Part shown: positions 7,325-17,155 of the stretch, one piece after another | Layout of the letters: each line of letters starts with the position of its first letter | How positions within the stretch are numbered: the stretch's first letter is position 1 | Source of the DNA: Oceanobacter antarcticus | Lineage (GTDB): Bacteria > Pseudomonadota > Gammaproteobacteria > Pseudomonadales > Oceanobacteraceae | NCBI RefSeq assembly: GCF_044962685.1 | Contig: NZ_JBBKTX010000004.1 | Location: 1 to 64,000, forward strand | DNA length: 64,000 bases | Direction of reading: 5' to 3' | The notes under the pieces: generated by a model | Told to the model about the DNA's origin: nothing | The model's database searches: none | Seen by the model: the letters and a program-made list of their open reading frames with translations, nothing else | Translations under genes and position numbers: made by a program

Positions 7325-10300
7325 GCCTGCTCTCCCTGCGCTTTGTTCTGTGTTTCGCTTTCAGCCTTGTATGAATCCGGGGTGGCTATCAAGGGTGCGT
7401 TTGGCTGCTGTGCCTTGGCGATGCCCTGTTCAATAGCGTTGCTCAGTGCTTCACTGAGTTTCTGTTCAAAGTCATCTTGCATGGCAAATACGTCGGTTAA
7501 TTCCACAAAGGCCCAGCGGCCGTATTTTTGAAGTTGATTCACACCCGGAATCCAGTAGCTGTCCATGGTGAGTTTTTTCTGTTTTGCATCTTCACCGCGG
7601 TAGCCTTTGACCTCTACGATCAGATTCAGATAGTCCGGCACCTCGACCAGTTCGCCGGAGGCATCCGGCTTTGGTGTGGTCTGGCCGTCGTCGATCTTGA
7701 GGATAAAGTCGGGGATATAGATGCGCTTGCTGCCGCCCATCTCGTAGGGCACTTCAAAGCCCAGGTTATGGTTTTTCACGTAGGCCTTGACCCGCTCGTG
7801 GCGTTCGACCACGCGGCACAGCTCGGCTTCCCAACCGCTGTCCAGTACCACATAGTTGATATGGCATTTGTTGGCTGCGGTTTCCCACAGATCGTTCTTG
7901 CTGGTGTTAAAGGACAGATGGGCGGTGCTGCCAATGGGGTTATAAGGGTCGGCCACGGCCAGCAAGGTACGTTCCTGCTGTAATCCGGTATGAACGATAC
8001 CGGCGATAATGCGCTCGCAAGCCAAATCCGCCAGTTCCGGATAGAGCAGCTGTGCCGGGTAGGTATCGCCAACGCAGGTCAGGCATTCTTTGAGCCACTG
8101 TTTAACCAGACGGCGAGCATTCTGGAACAGGCCGTTGGCGGGTTGTTCGCCGGCTTTAGCCAGCTTGCGTACCAGTTTGGCCGCCAGCTCAAAATTCAGA
8201 GTGGATGAGCGGACTTCGCTCAGGTGGCGCACATTCAATTCAACGGTCTGGCCAACAATACCGGCTTGTTCGGTGATGGAAGGGCCAACCAATTCCGGGG
8301 TGAGTTTGAGTTTGTGGTCGTCGTTAAACTCGGCTTTTAACCCGGTGTCAGGAATATCAATACGGTAGCCCTCTACGCGCGGAAACTCGATACTCAGAGC
8401 ATCGCGCTCTGGCGACATCGCTTTGATGCGCGTGGTCGGTTTCGGCGGCTTGGGATCGGCCTTGATCGGCTGGCTGGCAAAGTCGAAGGGAATACCCAGT
8501 ACGTCGGCGTATTCGGCATCGAACTTGCCTTCTTCATTCAGCTGATAACTCTGACGACGCAGCGCCCTGCCCATCACTTGTTCACACAGCAATTGGGTAC
8601 CAAAAGCTCGTACACCCAACACATGGGTTACGGTATTGGCGTCCCAGCCTTCGGTCAGCATGGAGACGGATACCACACAGCGGATGGATTCACCGAGCTT
8701 GCCTTGCTGACCCACTGTGTTCATTACTTCGCGCAGCAGGCTGGCTTCAGTGATGTTATCCGCCTGTTTTTGGTCACCGGTACGTTCCAGAATCTCACGG
8801 CGGAACAGCTCGATCTCTTTACCTGCGGCTTTACGGAAGTTGTCGTCCAGGGCATCGCCGGATTCCAGCTGACCACTGTCGATCAGCAGAGTGCGCGGGC
8901 GACCCAAGACGTTGCCGTTTTCATCGTAGTTGCGGAACAGCTCCAGCTTGCCTGGTACCACTTCGATATCGCCATTAGCATTGTCACGCTCATAACCGGA
9001 GATATAGTCGTACACCAGTTTTGAGGTGGTAGTGTTATTGCAGACCACGATAAAGCAGGGCGGCACAGGGATATTGGCCTTGGCCCAGATGTCGTAGGTG
9101 GCCTTGTAGTGGCCATACAAGGCGTCGAGCGCGCCGTTTAACAGCGTTGGCAGCTTTTGCGGGTCCAGTACACCGGCTTTGCCTCTGCCCTTTTTCGGCA
9201 TTTGGGTTCGGATGTGTTCCCATAACTCACGGTATTTGGGCAGTTCGCCATCGGGCAGGTTATCAGCCACAGGCACCCGCGGCAGTTTGACGATGCCGCA
9301 TTCGATGGCATCCATTAGTGAGAAATCGCTCATGGTCCAAGGGAACAGAGTGCCTTCGGAATAACCAGAGCCGCGCAGGAAAAACGGCGTAGCGGACAAG
9401 TCGATCACACTCACTTTCTTGAAATGGCGATTAGCGGCTTCAATGCCGGAGATCCACAAACGCGCCGCTTCGTTATTTTCCTTGGCTTCGTTTTTGTCGT
9501 CGCCAGTGAGCTTACCTTCTTCGTTTTCAGTGGGTGGTCGCTCACGGTAGCAGTGGTGAGCTTCGTCGTTGATCACCATCATGTGCTTCATACCCATTAA
9601 CGGCTTCAACACCCGGCTTAGCATCTGGCCTTCGGTTTCCACGGTTTGCAGTGCGTCGCCACGCCCTTGCAGAAACTCGCGATTACCTTTCGATAGCTCG
9701 ATTTTTTCTTTCAGTTTGAAGGCGTGGTAGTTGGTAATCACTACTCGGGCTTGCTGGATTTCGCGCAGAAATTCCCTCGGTACCAGATTGCGGGTTTGGT
9801 AATAGTTTTCCGGGTCGTTGGGCAGCAGTACCCGCAAGCGATCACGAATGGTGATGCCGGGCGCTATCAGTAAAAAACCTTTGGTAAACCTTGCGCTGTT
9901 TGGGTAACGCACTGAGTTAATGGTTTGCCAGATAATCAGCAAGGCCATCACTGTGGTTTTACCGGCACCGGTGGCGAGTTTCAGTGCCAGACGCAGCAGA
10001 CCCGGGTTTGAACCCTCGTTGGCATTTTTCAGATGGTCGAGAAAGTATTTGCCGCGTACCGAAGCACGTGGCGCAACCTCTGTGAGCCAAATGGCGACTT
10101 CAGCCGCTTCAACCTGACAGAAAAATGGGCGAATACCGGAGAAGTGATCACCACGCCAGTGCTTGAGCAGACGGGCGGTTTCAGCGGTGACTCCCCACTT
10201 TTCTTCTGGCAGTAGACGCCATGCATCAATTTCCTTACGCAGGTCATTAATAAAGGGCATGGGGTCATAGTTGTCATCTGTACTGACGTCAGCCTCAAAG

Positions 10301-10485
10301 TTCAGTGAATCCTGTGCTTTGGGTGCTTTCTGGCGTTTGGCTTTAGGTACAGGAGTGATATAGCTTGCCGAGCGCCTGCGATTCACTTCTTTTATCGGCT
10401 GACCGCTTTCATCTAATTCCCAATGACGATTGGGGTATTCATAAGGGCTATTTAGGATAGGATGTTCGAAAAACGACTCAGACAC
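7321..10485 (-). CDS. Type III-like restriction endonuclease subunit (SF2 helicase-nuclease)
   Basis: The 1054-residue protein contains an SF2 helicase: Walker A ATGAGKT at 171-177, INDEAHHCY (DEAH box), DLSATPF (motif III), and VSVSMLTEGWDANTVTHV and QVMGRALRR (motifs V-VI). Near the C-terminus YIPDFILKI, then about 25 residues later LIVEVKGYRG, gives the D...ExK core of a PD-(D/E)xK nuclease. This is the architecture of Res subunits, which translocate on ATP and cut when two sites meet. The GTG start at 10485 has AAGGA about 8 nt upstream. It is the first gene of the res-mod-helicase operon, transcribed away from the tRNA gene. Confidence 0.9.
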   Translation of the reverse strand: MSESFFEHPILNSPYEYPNRHWELDESGQPIKEVNRRRSASYITPVPKAKRQKAPKAQDSLNFEADVSTDDNYDPMPFINDLRKEIDAWRLLPEEKWGVTAETARLLKHWRGDHFSGIRPFFCQVEAAEVAIWLTEVAPRASVRGKYFLDHLKNANEGSNPGLLRLALKLATGAGKTTVMALLIIWQTINSVRYPNSARFTKGFLLIAPGITIRDRLRVLLPNDPENYYQTRNLVPREFLREIQQARVVITNYHAFKLKEKIELSKGNREFLQGRGDALQTVETEGQMLSRVLKPLMGMKHMMVINDEAHHCYRERPPTENEEGKLTGDDKNEAKENNEAARLWISGIEAANRHFKKVSVIDLSATPFFLRGSGYSEGTLFPWTMSDFSLMDAIECGIVKLPRVPVADNLPDGELPKYRELWEHIRTQMPKKGRGKAGVLDPQKLPTLLNGALDALYGHYKATYDIWAKANIPVPPCFIVVCNNTTTSKLVYDYISGYERDNANGDIEVVPGKLELFRNYDENGNVLGRPRTLLIDSGQLESGDALDDNFRKAAGKEIELFRREILERTGDQKQADNITEASLLREVMNTVGQQGKLGESIRCVVSVSMLTEGWDANTVTHVLGVRAFGTQLLCEQVMGRALRRQSYQLNEEGKFDAEYADVLGIPFDFASQPIKADPKPPKPTTRIKAMSPERDALSIEFPRVEGYRIDIPDTGLKAEFNDDHKLKLTPELVGPSITEQAGIVGQTVELNVRHLSEVRSSTLNFELAAKLVRKLAKAGEQPANGLFQNARRLVKQWLKECLTCVGDTYPAQLLYPELADLACERIIAGIVHTGLQQERTLLAVADPYNPIGSTAHLSFNTSKNDLWETAANKCHINYVVLDSGWEAELCRVVERHERVKAYVKNHNLGFEVPYEMGGSKRIYIPDFILKIDDGQTTPKPDASGELVEVPDYLNLIVEVKGYRGEDAKQKKLTMDSYWIPGVNQLQKYGRWAFVELTDVFAMQDDFEQKLSEALSNAIEQGIAKAQQPNAPLIATPDSYKAESETQNKAQGEQA

Positions 10486-10749
10486 CGGAGTTTCCTTCTA
10501 CCGATTCACTTGCTGGATGCCAGAGATATGCAAGACATCACCACAATATAAAAATGTGAAAAGAGTAACATTCCTGGCATAAAGCGTAATCAAAGAATTA
10601 GATGGAATAGAAGGTTCTCTTGATCGGTAGCCTTTTGAGGCAAAGTCAAAATCACGATCACCAACGAAACCATCAGTAAAACCGTGCGCACTGAATGGTT
10701 ACCAAGCAAGAAATGTTAGTAGGTACGATCGCCAGAACGGCTTTGAGAA

Positions 10750-10826
<77 letters not shown>

Positions 10827-10937
10827 TCGATGAGTTCAGGCTAGGATTACCTGAATCAAGGCCGCGTATTGTATCTGCTTTTTTATGGATGCTCTACTGC
10901 TACCTGTTAGTCTGGCCAAATTCGCTCTTTTAGGTGG

Positions 10938-12749
10938 TTATTTCAGGTAGTCGCTGAAGTGTCTTTTTAGTCCAGCGACGAAGTTGGTTTTGCGGCGGTT
11001 GGTTGCCTCCAGTTCACGCACCAGCTGGCGAAACCCGTCGTCTCCGTCGCTGCCCCACCCTTGTTGCAGTTGCTGCAGAGCTTCTACGGCTTCGGCATAG
11101 GCCTGGTTATGGGTAATGGCCACCCGGTCGTTTAATGCGCTGGCGGCCAGGGCGATCACGGTATCTGATGCCTGTTGATAGTTGGCAGGCTGCTTCAGGG
11201 TGTTGATCATGGCTGTCATGCTTACCGGTTGCTGTTTGACCCAGGCCAGGGCTTGTTCCGGTTGCGAGGTGGCCAGGTAGAAATTGACCATGTCGTCGGT
11301 CACGGCGCGCATCCTCCAGCTCGGTTTTGAATTGGCAGGCTGGGTGAGTGCTTGACGCAAACAAGCGTCGGCCTGAGCTTGCCAGTCGGCTGGGACGCTG
11401 GCCTGAAGCGAGTAGTCTTCCACCAGCGCATTGAGGATTTTCCAGTCCTTGTAGCCGGGGCTTTGCTGGAAGTTCTGCCAGCGCTGCTGCCAGACGCTGA
11501 CGGCCTTGCCCGACGCCAGATCGATGCGTTGCTGCACGTCGTCAAAGTGGTTTCGGTTATGCTCGTCATGTGGCAGTGATCTGGCTCGTAGCAGGAAGTC
11601 TTCTGCGCTCAGTTCGTCATCCAGATTCAGACAGCCTTCGGCCAGGCGTAGGCACTCCCATGCGGTGGTGGCTGTTTTTTCGTCGATGGCCAACCGTTCA
11701 CGGGGGCTTAATGTCGGTGCCGGTCGACTGGTCAGTAACCCGGCGAGGTTGTGCAGGCGCTGATGGCGGGTTCTCTGGCGGTAATCGCTGGCAACATCAA
11801 TGCGATCAAATTCTGCTCTTACCTGTTGGTAAAACGCTTGTTTCTCTCCATCGGACAGTTCCAGCTCCGCCACCGATGGGAACAGGTCGCTGTTGTCCAG
11901 TTGTTGGTTGAGTAACCAGGTCAGCTTACATTCTTGTGGCCAGTCGAGCCGGGCAACGTCGCGGCTGATTGCCTTGCCCAGGGTGTATTCCAGCGCCTCT
12001 CGAAAACCACCCGAATCATCAATTTGTTCCAGCACGCTCCCCAGCCGTTGTAAGGCCTTGGCGCTCCAGTTGAGCGCAGTCTCGGCTGGCAGGTTGGCGA
12101 TGTGGTCGATCACCGGCTGTAGCTGTAACAGCGCGCGGTCAAAATATTGCGCCACCTTGCGGTATTCCCACAGGCCCGTGCGTTTTGGCAGGGCTTTGGT
12201 GATGTGTTTGTTTAATGCGGCAGGCGTGGGTGGCGAGAGCGCCAGTGCTGCCTGAATCGCCAGTTCGGAACGCAGTTCGGGGTGTTGGCTGGCCAGTCTG
12301 GACAGGCGTTCGATGAGCGCGGCGCTAGGCTGTTGTTGAAGCCACTGTTGTATCTGTTCCAACTCGGTGTCTTTTTTGGCTGGCTTGCGTGGCGCGGTGT
12401 TTGCGGAATTTTTTGCAGAGGTGTTATCAGCGGCATTGTTCTGGTTATCGCCTGGCCCGCTGACGTCGTCTTGCAAGCTGTCCAGATATTCGAGGCAAGT
12501 CGCGACCTGATGTTTGCAGATCGGCTGGTAATCGGCAGCCGGGCAGGTGCAGCGGTGGTGCAGCAAACTGCCGTCAGCAAAAGTGAGTGTCACCTGATAA
12601 CGCCGGGTGCCCTGTACATCCGACGTCACCGTGATCCGATCATGGCTGTTTTCCGAATGCAGCGCCTGCACGCGATCCTGTTCCAGCAGGTCGGTACCTT
12701 TTTTAAATACGCTATCGCCCGCCAATTGGCGAATCTGGTGCAGGTTCAT
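10938..12749 (-). CDS. SWIM zinc-finger domain protein
   Basis: The protein has 603 residues with the ATG at 12749; a TTG 17 codons earlier (12800) is also possible, and neither has a strong Shine-Dalgarno sequence. Residues 1-100 open with MNLHQIRQLAGDSVFKKGTDLL, and the SWIM motif CTCPAADYQPICKHQ (CxC-x8-CxH) lies near residue 70. The rest is helical and repetitive, with many Trp and Gln residues. SWIM domains bind zinc and mediate nucleic-acid or protein contacts. In bacteria they often occur beside SNF2 helicases or MoxR/VWA sets, but none is present here. The role is unknown. It lies outside the island as bounded by the tRNA. Confidence 0.75.
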   Translation of the reverse strand: MNLHQIRQLAGDSVFKKGTDLLEQDRVQALHSENSHDRITVTSDVQGTRRYQVTLTFADGSLLHHRCTCPAADYQPICKHQVATCLEYLDSLQDDVSGPGDNQNNAADNTSAKNSANTAPRKPAKKDTELEQIQQWLQQQPSAALIERLSRLASQHPELRSELAIQAALALSPPTPAALNKHITKALPKRTGLWEYRKVAQYFDRALLQLQPVIDHIANLPAETALNWSAKALQRLGSVLEQIDDSGGFREALEYTLGKAISRDVARLDWPQECKLTWLLNQQLDNSDLFPSVAELELSDGEKQAFYQQVRAEFDRIDVASDYRQRTRHQRLHNLAGLLTSRPAPTLSPRERLAIDEKTATTAWECLRLAEGCLNLDDELSAEDFLLRARSLPHDEHNRNHFDDVQQRIDLASGKAVSVWQQRWQNFQQSPGYKDWKILNALVEDYSLQASVPADWQAQADACLRQALTQPANSKPSWRMRAVTDDMVNFYLATSQPEQALAWVKQQPVSMTAMINTLKQPANYQQASDTVIALAASALNDRVAITHNQAYAEAVEALQQLQQGWGSDGDDGFRQLVRELEATNRRKTNFVAGLKRHFSDYLK

Positions 12750-12896
12750 CTGGTTTTTGCTGTCGTCGATAGAGGTTGACCACAGATTATCGGCCAGCAA
12801 CGCGTCTTGCCAGTATTTCGGTTATCAGCACTCAACAAAAGCGCTTTTGCCGCGCCATCTGCTGAGGAGCAGGGAAATCTCCAGTAGACGTTTGTT

Positions 12897-13598
12897 TTAG
12901 TCAGCCACGTCAACGATGCTGTTGCGATAACGAGCCACCAGATCGGGTATCCATTGCTGTTTCTCTCCGGTGACATGGGTACGGATAAAGCGGTATTTGG
13001 TGAGAATGTCTTGTATTTTTTGCTGTTCTTCCAGGTTCTGGTAGTCCTTCGATTCCACCGCCTTGATGCACCTTTGCAGTATCTGGTCATCCAGCAAACT
13101 GAGTGCATCCGGGTCTCCACCCAATAGGTAGAAATTCAGTGAACCGAATACCTGGGCCTGATAGGCCAGGTTCTGCATGGAGACCGAAACGGCAACGTCG
13201 TTGAGAATGGAGCGGTCGGAATCCTGCGGTTCCAGGCTAGCCAGAAACTCATCCAAAGCGGCATGGGTTTGCAACATCTTGTTCATATAGATCGGGAACA
13301 GGTAGTCCAGCTCTGGAGCCAGCTGGTCGACATCTGTCACTGCCGCCTCCAGGTCGCTGACCAGGGTCTGGCTGCTGGCAAGGGGGCCGAAACGGTTTGC
13401 AGCCGACCACGAAGACAGAGTAACAGCCAGCTGATGATACTCCTCTCGTAATGCCGGATCCTGATTGCTGTACCTGGGGTTGTGGTAAAGCAGTACATCA
13501 CTCACCAGCCGAAACGCGTTCATTCGCATGCTAAAAACGTCATCTGCGTTGGCCACCAGCCAGCTCAGACACAGGATCAATCCGATCAGATACCTCAT
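12897..13598 (-). CDS. Exported protein of unknown function
   Basis: A 233-residue protein begins with a clear signal peptide (MRYLIGLILCLSWLVANA, cleavage after about residue 18). The mature part is largely alpha-helical and acidic, with no cysteine pairs or lipobox, so it is probably periplasmic. AAGGTG lies 6 nt before the ATG at 13598, which is preferred over a start 18 codons upstream because it places the hydrophobic segment at the N-terminus. It is the last minus-strand gene after the catabolic cluster, 60 nt from the SDR gene, but nothing in its sequence links it to catabolism. I do not recognise the family. Confidence 0.7.
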   Translation of the reverse strand: MRYLIGLILCLSWLVANADDVFSMRMNAFRLVSDVLLYHNPRYSNQDPALREEYHQLAVTLSSWSAANRFGPLASSQTLVSDLEAAVTDVDQLAPELDYLFPIYMNKMLQTHAALDEFLASLEPQDSDRSILNDVAVSVSMQNLAYQAQVFGSLNFYLLGGDPDALSLLDDQILQRCIKAVESKDYQNLEEQQKIQDILTKYRFIRTHVTGEKQQWIPDLVARYRNSIVDVAD

Positions 13599-13658
13599 GA
13601 TAATCACCTTATTGTTATTATAGTTGGTGCGTCCCTGCTGGTTGCCAGCCATGACCAG

Positions 13659-14624
13659 TCATGCTGTCAGCAAGGCATCCCGTACCAGTGCATCCAGGTT
13701 AGCATCGGCTTTGAAACCGGCCGTGTCTGCATGCCCTGAGAGTAAAGGCGGGAAACGCCCAAACAGGGTTTCTATCCGCTTATTCGGGCTGAATTGCACC
13801 AGCTCCATGGCTGGCACCTGGTATACCCTGCCCACCGCTTGTGCCAGTGCTTCCATGGTGCAGACCTGGGTTGGCAAGGTGAATGTGCGCTGGCCCGCCA
13901 GCTGCTGCGCCGGCACCACAGCGCCATGAATCAGGTTGTCGATCACGTTGGTTAGGGAGGAAGCCCAGATTGTTGCCGCCGCCGCGGTTGGGCAGACAAA
14001 CGGGCGTCCAGCCGCGAGTTCACGGATAATATCGCTCATAAAGGCCGATAACTGGCCGGTATTGGCTGGCGGACGGGCCAATACACCAGGCAATCGCAAG
14101 GAGCGGCCGTCAACCCAGCCCCGGCGGCTGAAGTCTTCCAGCAGAATTTCCCCGATGCGTTTTTGTGCGCCATAGGTCATCAGCGGGCGGGCCGGTGTGT
14201 CATCGGATACTGGGCCATCCATCGTGCCAAAAATGGCAATACTGCTGGCAAAGACAAAGATGGGGGCTGGCCCACCGGCTTGCTGCTGGGTTTGCCCCAG
14301 CTCCAGCAAGGTCTGGGTTGCATCCAGATTCACTGCCCGAGACAATTCGTAGTGGGTTTCTGCCATGCCACCGGGAATGCTGGCGAGGTGAAACACCACA
14401 TCCATCGTATCGCTGGCGGGAAATTGCGACACCAGCCAGTCCTGGTCGGCGATGCTGCCAGAGCGCTGGCTGACCGCCACATCACCACTCAAAACGTTAT
14501 CAAACGACAGATCCAGCAAGGTCAGTCGCGTTATTGTTCTGCTACCCAGCGTCCCCATACCACACAGACGCTGCGCCAGAGCCTTGCCGACAAAGCCATT
14601 GGCTCCAGTAATTACTATATGCAT
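13659..14624 (-). CDS. NAD-dependent epimerase/dehydratase-family (extended SDR) oxidoreductase, DenD-like
   Basis: The 321-residue protein has the N-terminal Rossmann motif TGANGFVG (GxxGxxG) directly after MHIVI, and the catalytic YGAQK (YxxxK) near residue 150. The overall pattern resembles D-erythronate dehydrogenase (DenD) and other extended SDRs that act on hydroxy acids or sugar acids. In this cluster it could oxidise a hydroxy-acid fragment released by ring cleavage. It starts 4 nt after the stop of the fumarylacetoacetate-hydrolase-family gene, so it belongs to the same operon. The substrate is unknown. Confidence 0.8.
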   Translation of the reverse strand: MHIVITGANGFVGKALAQRLCGMGTLGSRTITRLTLLDLSFDNVLSGDVAVSQRSGSIADQDWLVSQFPASDTMDVVFHLASIPGGMAETHYELSRAVNLDATQTLLELGQTQQQAGGPAPIFVFASSIAIFGTMDGPVSDDTPARPLMTYGAQKRIGEILLEDFSRRGWVDGRSLRLPGVLARPPANTGQLSAFMSDIIRELAAGRPFVCPTAAAATIWASSLTNVIDNLIHGAVVPAQQLAGQRTFTLPTQVCTMEALAQAVGRVYQVPAMELVQFSPNKRIETLFGRFPPLLSGHADTAGFKADANLDALVRDALLTA

Positions 14625-14628
14625 GGTT

Positions 14629-15618
14629 TCAGTCCTTGGTTAATGCAACAACGCGCTGATCGATAACACCAAAGGGGCCGGCATCACCGTTATCAAACAT
14701 GGCCTGCATCCGCACCCGGTCGCCAAACTGCATAAAAGGTGTTTTAGCGGCACCCTCATCTATAATTTCAATGACTCGCCGTTCAGCAATACAGGCTGAG
14801 CCAGCGGCACGGGATTGATTCGACACCGTGCCAGATCCCACCACACTGCCCGCTGACAAGGTACGGGTGCGAGCTGCGTGAGCAATCAGTTCACCAAATG
14901 AATAATGCATTTCGCGGCCATGGGGTTCGCCAAAGCGCGCACCATTCCACTCGACCTTGAGGTGCATATTGACCCGGCCATTCGCCCAGGCATCACCCAG
15001 TTCGTCAGGAGTAACGGCAATCGGGGCAAAGCTGCTGGATGGCTTGGCCTGCAAAAAACCGAAGCCGGTTTTCATTTCGTGGGGGCCAAGTGCCCGTAAA
15101 CTCCAGTCGTTGACCTGGACGATCAAACGTATCTGTTGTTCTGCGGCTTCCGGGCTGCAACCCATCGGAATGGCTCCCACCACCACACCAAACTCTCCTT
15201 CGAAGTCGATGCCGTATTCTTCGCTGGCCATGACCATATCGTCCATCGGGCCATGAAAATCGTCACTGGCACCCTGGTACATCACGGGAATGGTCTCGAA
15301 GTGAGGGATACGTTCGGTATTAAACGCACGTTCCATCAGGTAGCCGTGATTCAGGAAGGCCGAGGCATCCAGCCATTGCGGTGCACAGGGTAACGGCGCA
15401 GCGCATTGGGCCGGGTCAAACGCAAAGGCACCAATAAAAGTGCCATCGTTGAGACGGCTATAAATTTCTTCCAGCTCTGGCTGACGGGTATCCCAGCACT
15501 CCAGCGCAGAAAGCAGATCCGGCGCAATCATAGAGGCATCGGCCGCCAGAGTCTGGTCGCGGGATACCACAACCAAACGACCGTGTTTACGTGCAGATTT
15601 GAGTGAAGCCAGTTTCAT
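14629..15618 (-). CDS. Fumarylacetoacetate hydrolase-family protein
   Basis: A 329-residue protein with the FAH C-terminal fold: metal-binding acidic string IDFEGEFGVVVGA near residue 185, SLRALGPHEMKTGFGFLQAKPSSSFAP, and a late segment SAGSVVGSGTVSN. Family members hydrolyse C-C bonds of beta-diketo acids or decarboxylate/tautomerise oxo-acids, using Mg2+ or Ca2+. With an extradiol dioxygenase and an alpha/beta hydrolase in the same cluster it probably cuts a later acyl-pyruvate-type intermediate. The operon position, 4 nt before the DenD-like gene, supports joint expression. Confidence 0.85.
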   Translation of the reverse strand: MKLASLKSARKHGRLVVVSRDQTLAADASMIAPDLLSALECWDTRQPELEEIYSRLNDGTFIGAFAFDPAQCAAPLPCAPQWLDASAFLNHGYLMERAFNTERIPHFETIPVMYQGASDDFHGPMDDMVMASEEYGIDFEGEFGVVVGAIPMGCSPEAAEQQIRLIVQVNDWSLRALGPHEMKTGFGFLQAKPSSSFAPIAVTPDELGDAWANGRVNMHLKVEWNGARFGEPHGREMHYSFGELIAHAARTRTLSAGSVVGSGTVSNQSRAAGSACIAERRVIEIIDEGAAKTPFMQFGDRVRMQAMFDNGDAGPFGVIDQRVVALTKD

Positions 15619-15691
15619 AGTGTGCTCTTCTTATACTGGTAACAAAAACGTGGAACATCTCGGTCAGCAACCGGCTACGCACCAAAGGCGG

Positions 15692-16468
15692 TCAACCGCC
15701 GTCACTGATCAGGGTTCCGCCATCCACCACCAGGGTTTGCCCGGCGATAAAACCACCCGCACGGCTGGCCAGCATGATGACCACTCCGGCAATTTCCTCT
15801 GGCTCGCCAACCCGGCGTAACGGTGTGGCCGCCAAGCGACGCTCCATAAAAGCACGGTTATCGATCAGCGCTGTCGCCAGCGGGGTACGAATCAGACCAG
15901 GGGCAATGGCATTCACCCGCACCCCGGATGGCCCCCATTCCACAGTAAGATTGCGCGCCAGCTGCGCCAGTGCAGCCTTCGACAAGCCGTACAGGCCAAT
16001 CGCCTTGTTGCCGCGTAACGCCGCGATGCTGGCCATCAGAATGACCGAACCGTCACCACGTTCAGCCATCGCCGGAATCAGTAAGGCAGTTAATCGTTGA
16101 GCACTGCGCAGGTTGATGTTCATCACCTGCTCCCAGTCATCATCCGAGACCGCTGCTAGCGAACCGGCAGGTCCCTGAATACCGGCATTACACACCAGCA
16201 CATCCACCCGGCCACACAATGCCAGGGCATCAGTGACCAGTTGGTTGATGGCGACCGGGTCTGCCAAGTCACACCCCAGCGCATGGGCGATTCCTCCCTG
16301 GCGACGAATGCTGTCGGCGACAGCGTCACAGACTGTCAGATCGATATCCGAGACAATCACCGTCGCTCCATGGGCAGCCAGCCCGTTGCTGATGGCGTTG
16401 CCCAGCCCACCGCCAGCACCCGTGACCAGAGCAACCTTGCCAGTCAAGTCAAACAGCGTAGAGTCCAT
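15692..16468 (-). CDS. Short-chain dehydrogenase/reductase (classical SDR)
   Basis: The 258-residue protein shows every classical SDR motif: TGAGGGLGNAI (cofactor), NAGIQGPAG, a Ser in MASIAAL, YGLSKAAL (YxxxK) and VRVNAIAPGLIRTPLA. The Asp after the second strand (VSDIDL) indicates NAD rather than NADP preference. The ATG at 16468 has AAGGA 9 nt upstream and begins 1 nt after the cupin stop; a longer reading lacks a ribosome site and overlaps the cupin gene. It probably oxidises an alcohol group in the pathway; the substrate cannot be inferred. Confidence 0.88.
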   Translation of the reverse strand: MDSTLFDLTGKVALVTGAGGGLGNAISNGLAAHGATVIVSDIDLTVCDAVADSIRRQGGIAHALGCDLADPVAINQLVTDALALCGRVDVLVCNAGIQGPAGSLAAVSDDDWEQVMNINLRSAQRLTALLIPAMAERGDGSVILMASIAALRGNKAIGLYGLSKAALAQLARNLTVEWGPSGVRVNAIAPGLIRTPLATALIDNRAFMERRLAATPLRRVGEPEEIAGVVIMLASRAGGFIAGQTLVVDGGTLISDGG

Positions 16469-16469
16469 A

Positions 16470-17054
16470 TCAACCGTTCCTTTTATCCAGGGCCGCAGCG
16501 ATCTCTGCTTCGTACTTGCCATCGACCAGTACAAACAACATGCGACACATATTGCCGGAGCGATTGGCCCAAGCGTGGTTGGTGCCACGCTGCACCACCA
16601 CACTGCCCTCACGCAATTCAACCTCGGAATCATCCAGCACCAGTGTCATGGCGCCTTCTATCACAATGCCGTAATCAACCGATTCGGTACGGTGCATCAA
16701 GGGATGGGGCGAGTCGGTTTTTACTGTAGAAGCGGCTTCATCGCCGATTTCGTTGAACGCATCTTTCATACGGCCGGCGCCATTTGCGAGATAGTCTTCC
16801 GTGTCGGGGGGAATATCCACAAAGCGAATACGAGTACCATTACCGGGCGGCGGCAAGACCAGTTCCCCCACTGTCGGATCGGTGTCGTTATTGATGCTGA
16901 CCGGCGTTGCCGAGGTACTCCAGACTTCATGGAACACAGTACCGGGAATGGCCGTCAACGGTACAACGGTGGCCAATGGGCCATCCAGAATAGCGACGGC
17001 CTTGCCGTCTGCATCGTGACCCGTAACGACTCGGTGAATATCAGGAAAACTCAT
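16470..17054 (-). CDS. Cupin-domain protein
   Basis: A 194-residue protein with one conserved cupin barrel in the C-terminal half: PHPLMHRTESVDYGIVIEGAMTLVLDDSE (motif 1) and VVVQRGTNHAWANRS (motif 2). Motif 1 has few of the metal ligands (HxR rather than HxH), so metal binding and catalysis are doubtful. The N-terminal half contains a strand-rich region with VFHEVWSTS. Cupins next to ring-cleavage genes may be dioxygenases, isomerases or substrate-binding proteins. The gene is in the operon directly before the SDR. Confidence 0.8.
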   Translation of the reverse strand: MSFPDIHRVVTGHDADGKAVAILDGPLATVVPLTAIPGTVFHEVWSTSATPVSINNDTDPTVGELVLPPPGNGTRIRFVDIPPDTEDYLANGAGRMKDAFNEIGDEAASTVKTDSPHPLMHRTESVDYGIVIEGAMTLVLDDSEVELREGSVVVQRGTNHAWANRSGNMCRMLFVLVDGKYEAEIAAALDKRNG

Positions 17055-17155
17055 AAAAAAACCTCATTGCGCGGTGTATAAAAACGATTTTTTGGGATGC
17101 CTTGGGGGTGTCCATCCAGCACGGTCAATTCGCCCTGCTATCTACGTTGCCAGCG

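Noticed and set aside
1..10749. Second copy of the tRNA-Arg 3' end as an attachment site
   Set aside because: I looked for GGTTCGAATCC/GGATTCGAACC-type repeats in the accessory region and saw none; any second site must be outside.
12746..13120. Minus-strand open frame of 124 codons
   Set aside because: It overlaps the exported-protein gene in another frame, has no family signal and no ribosome site.
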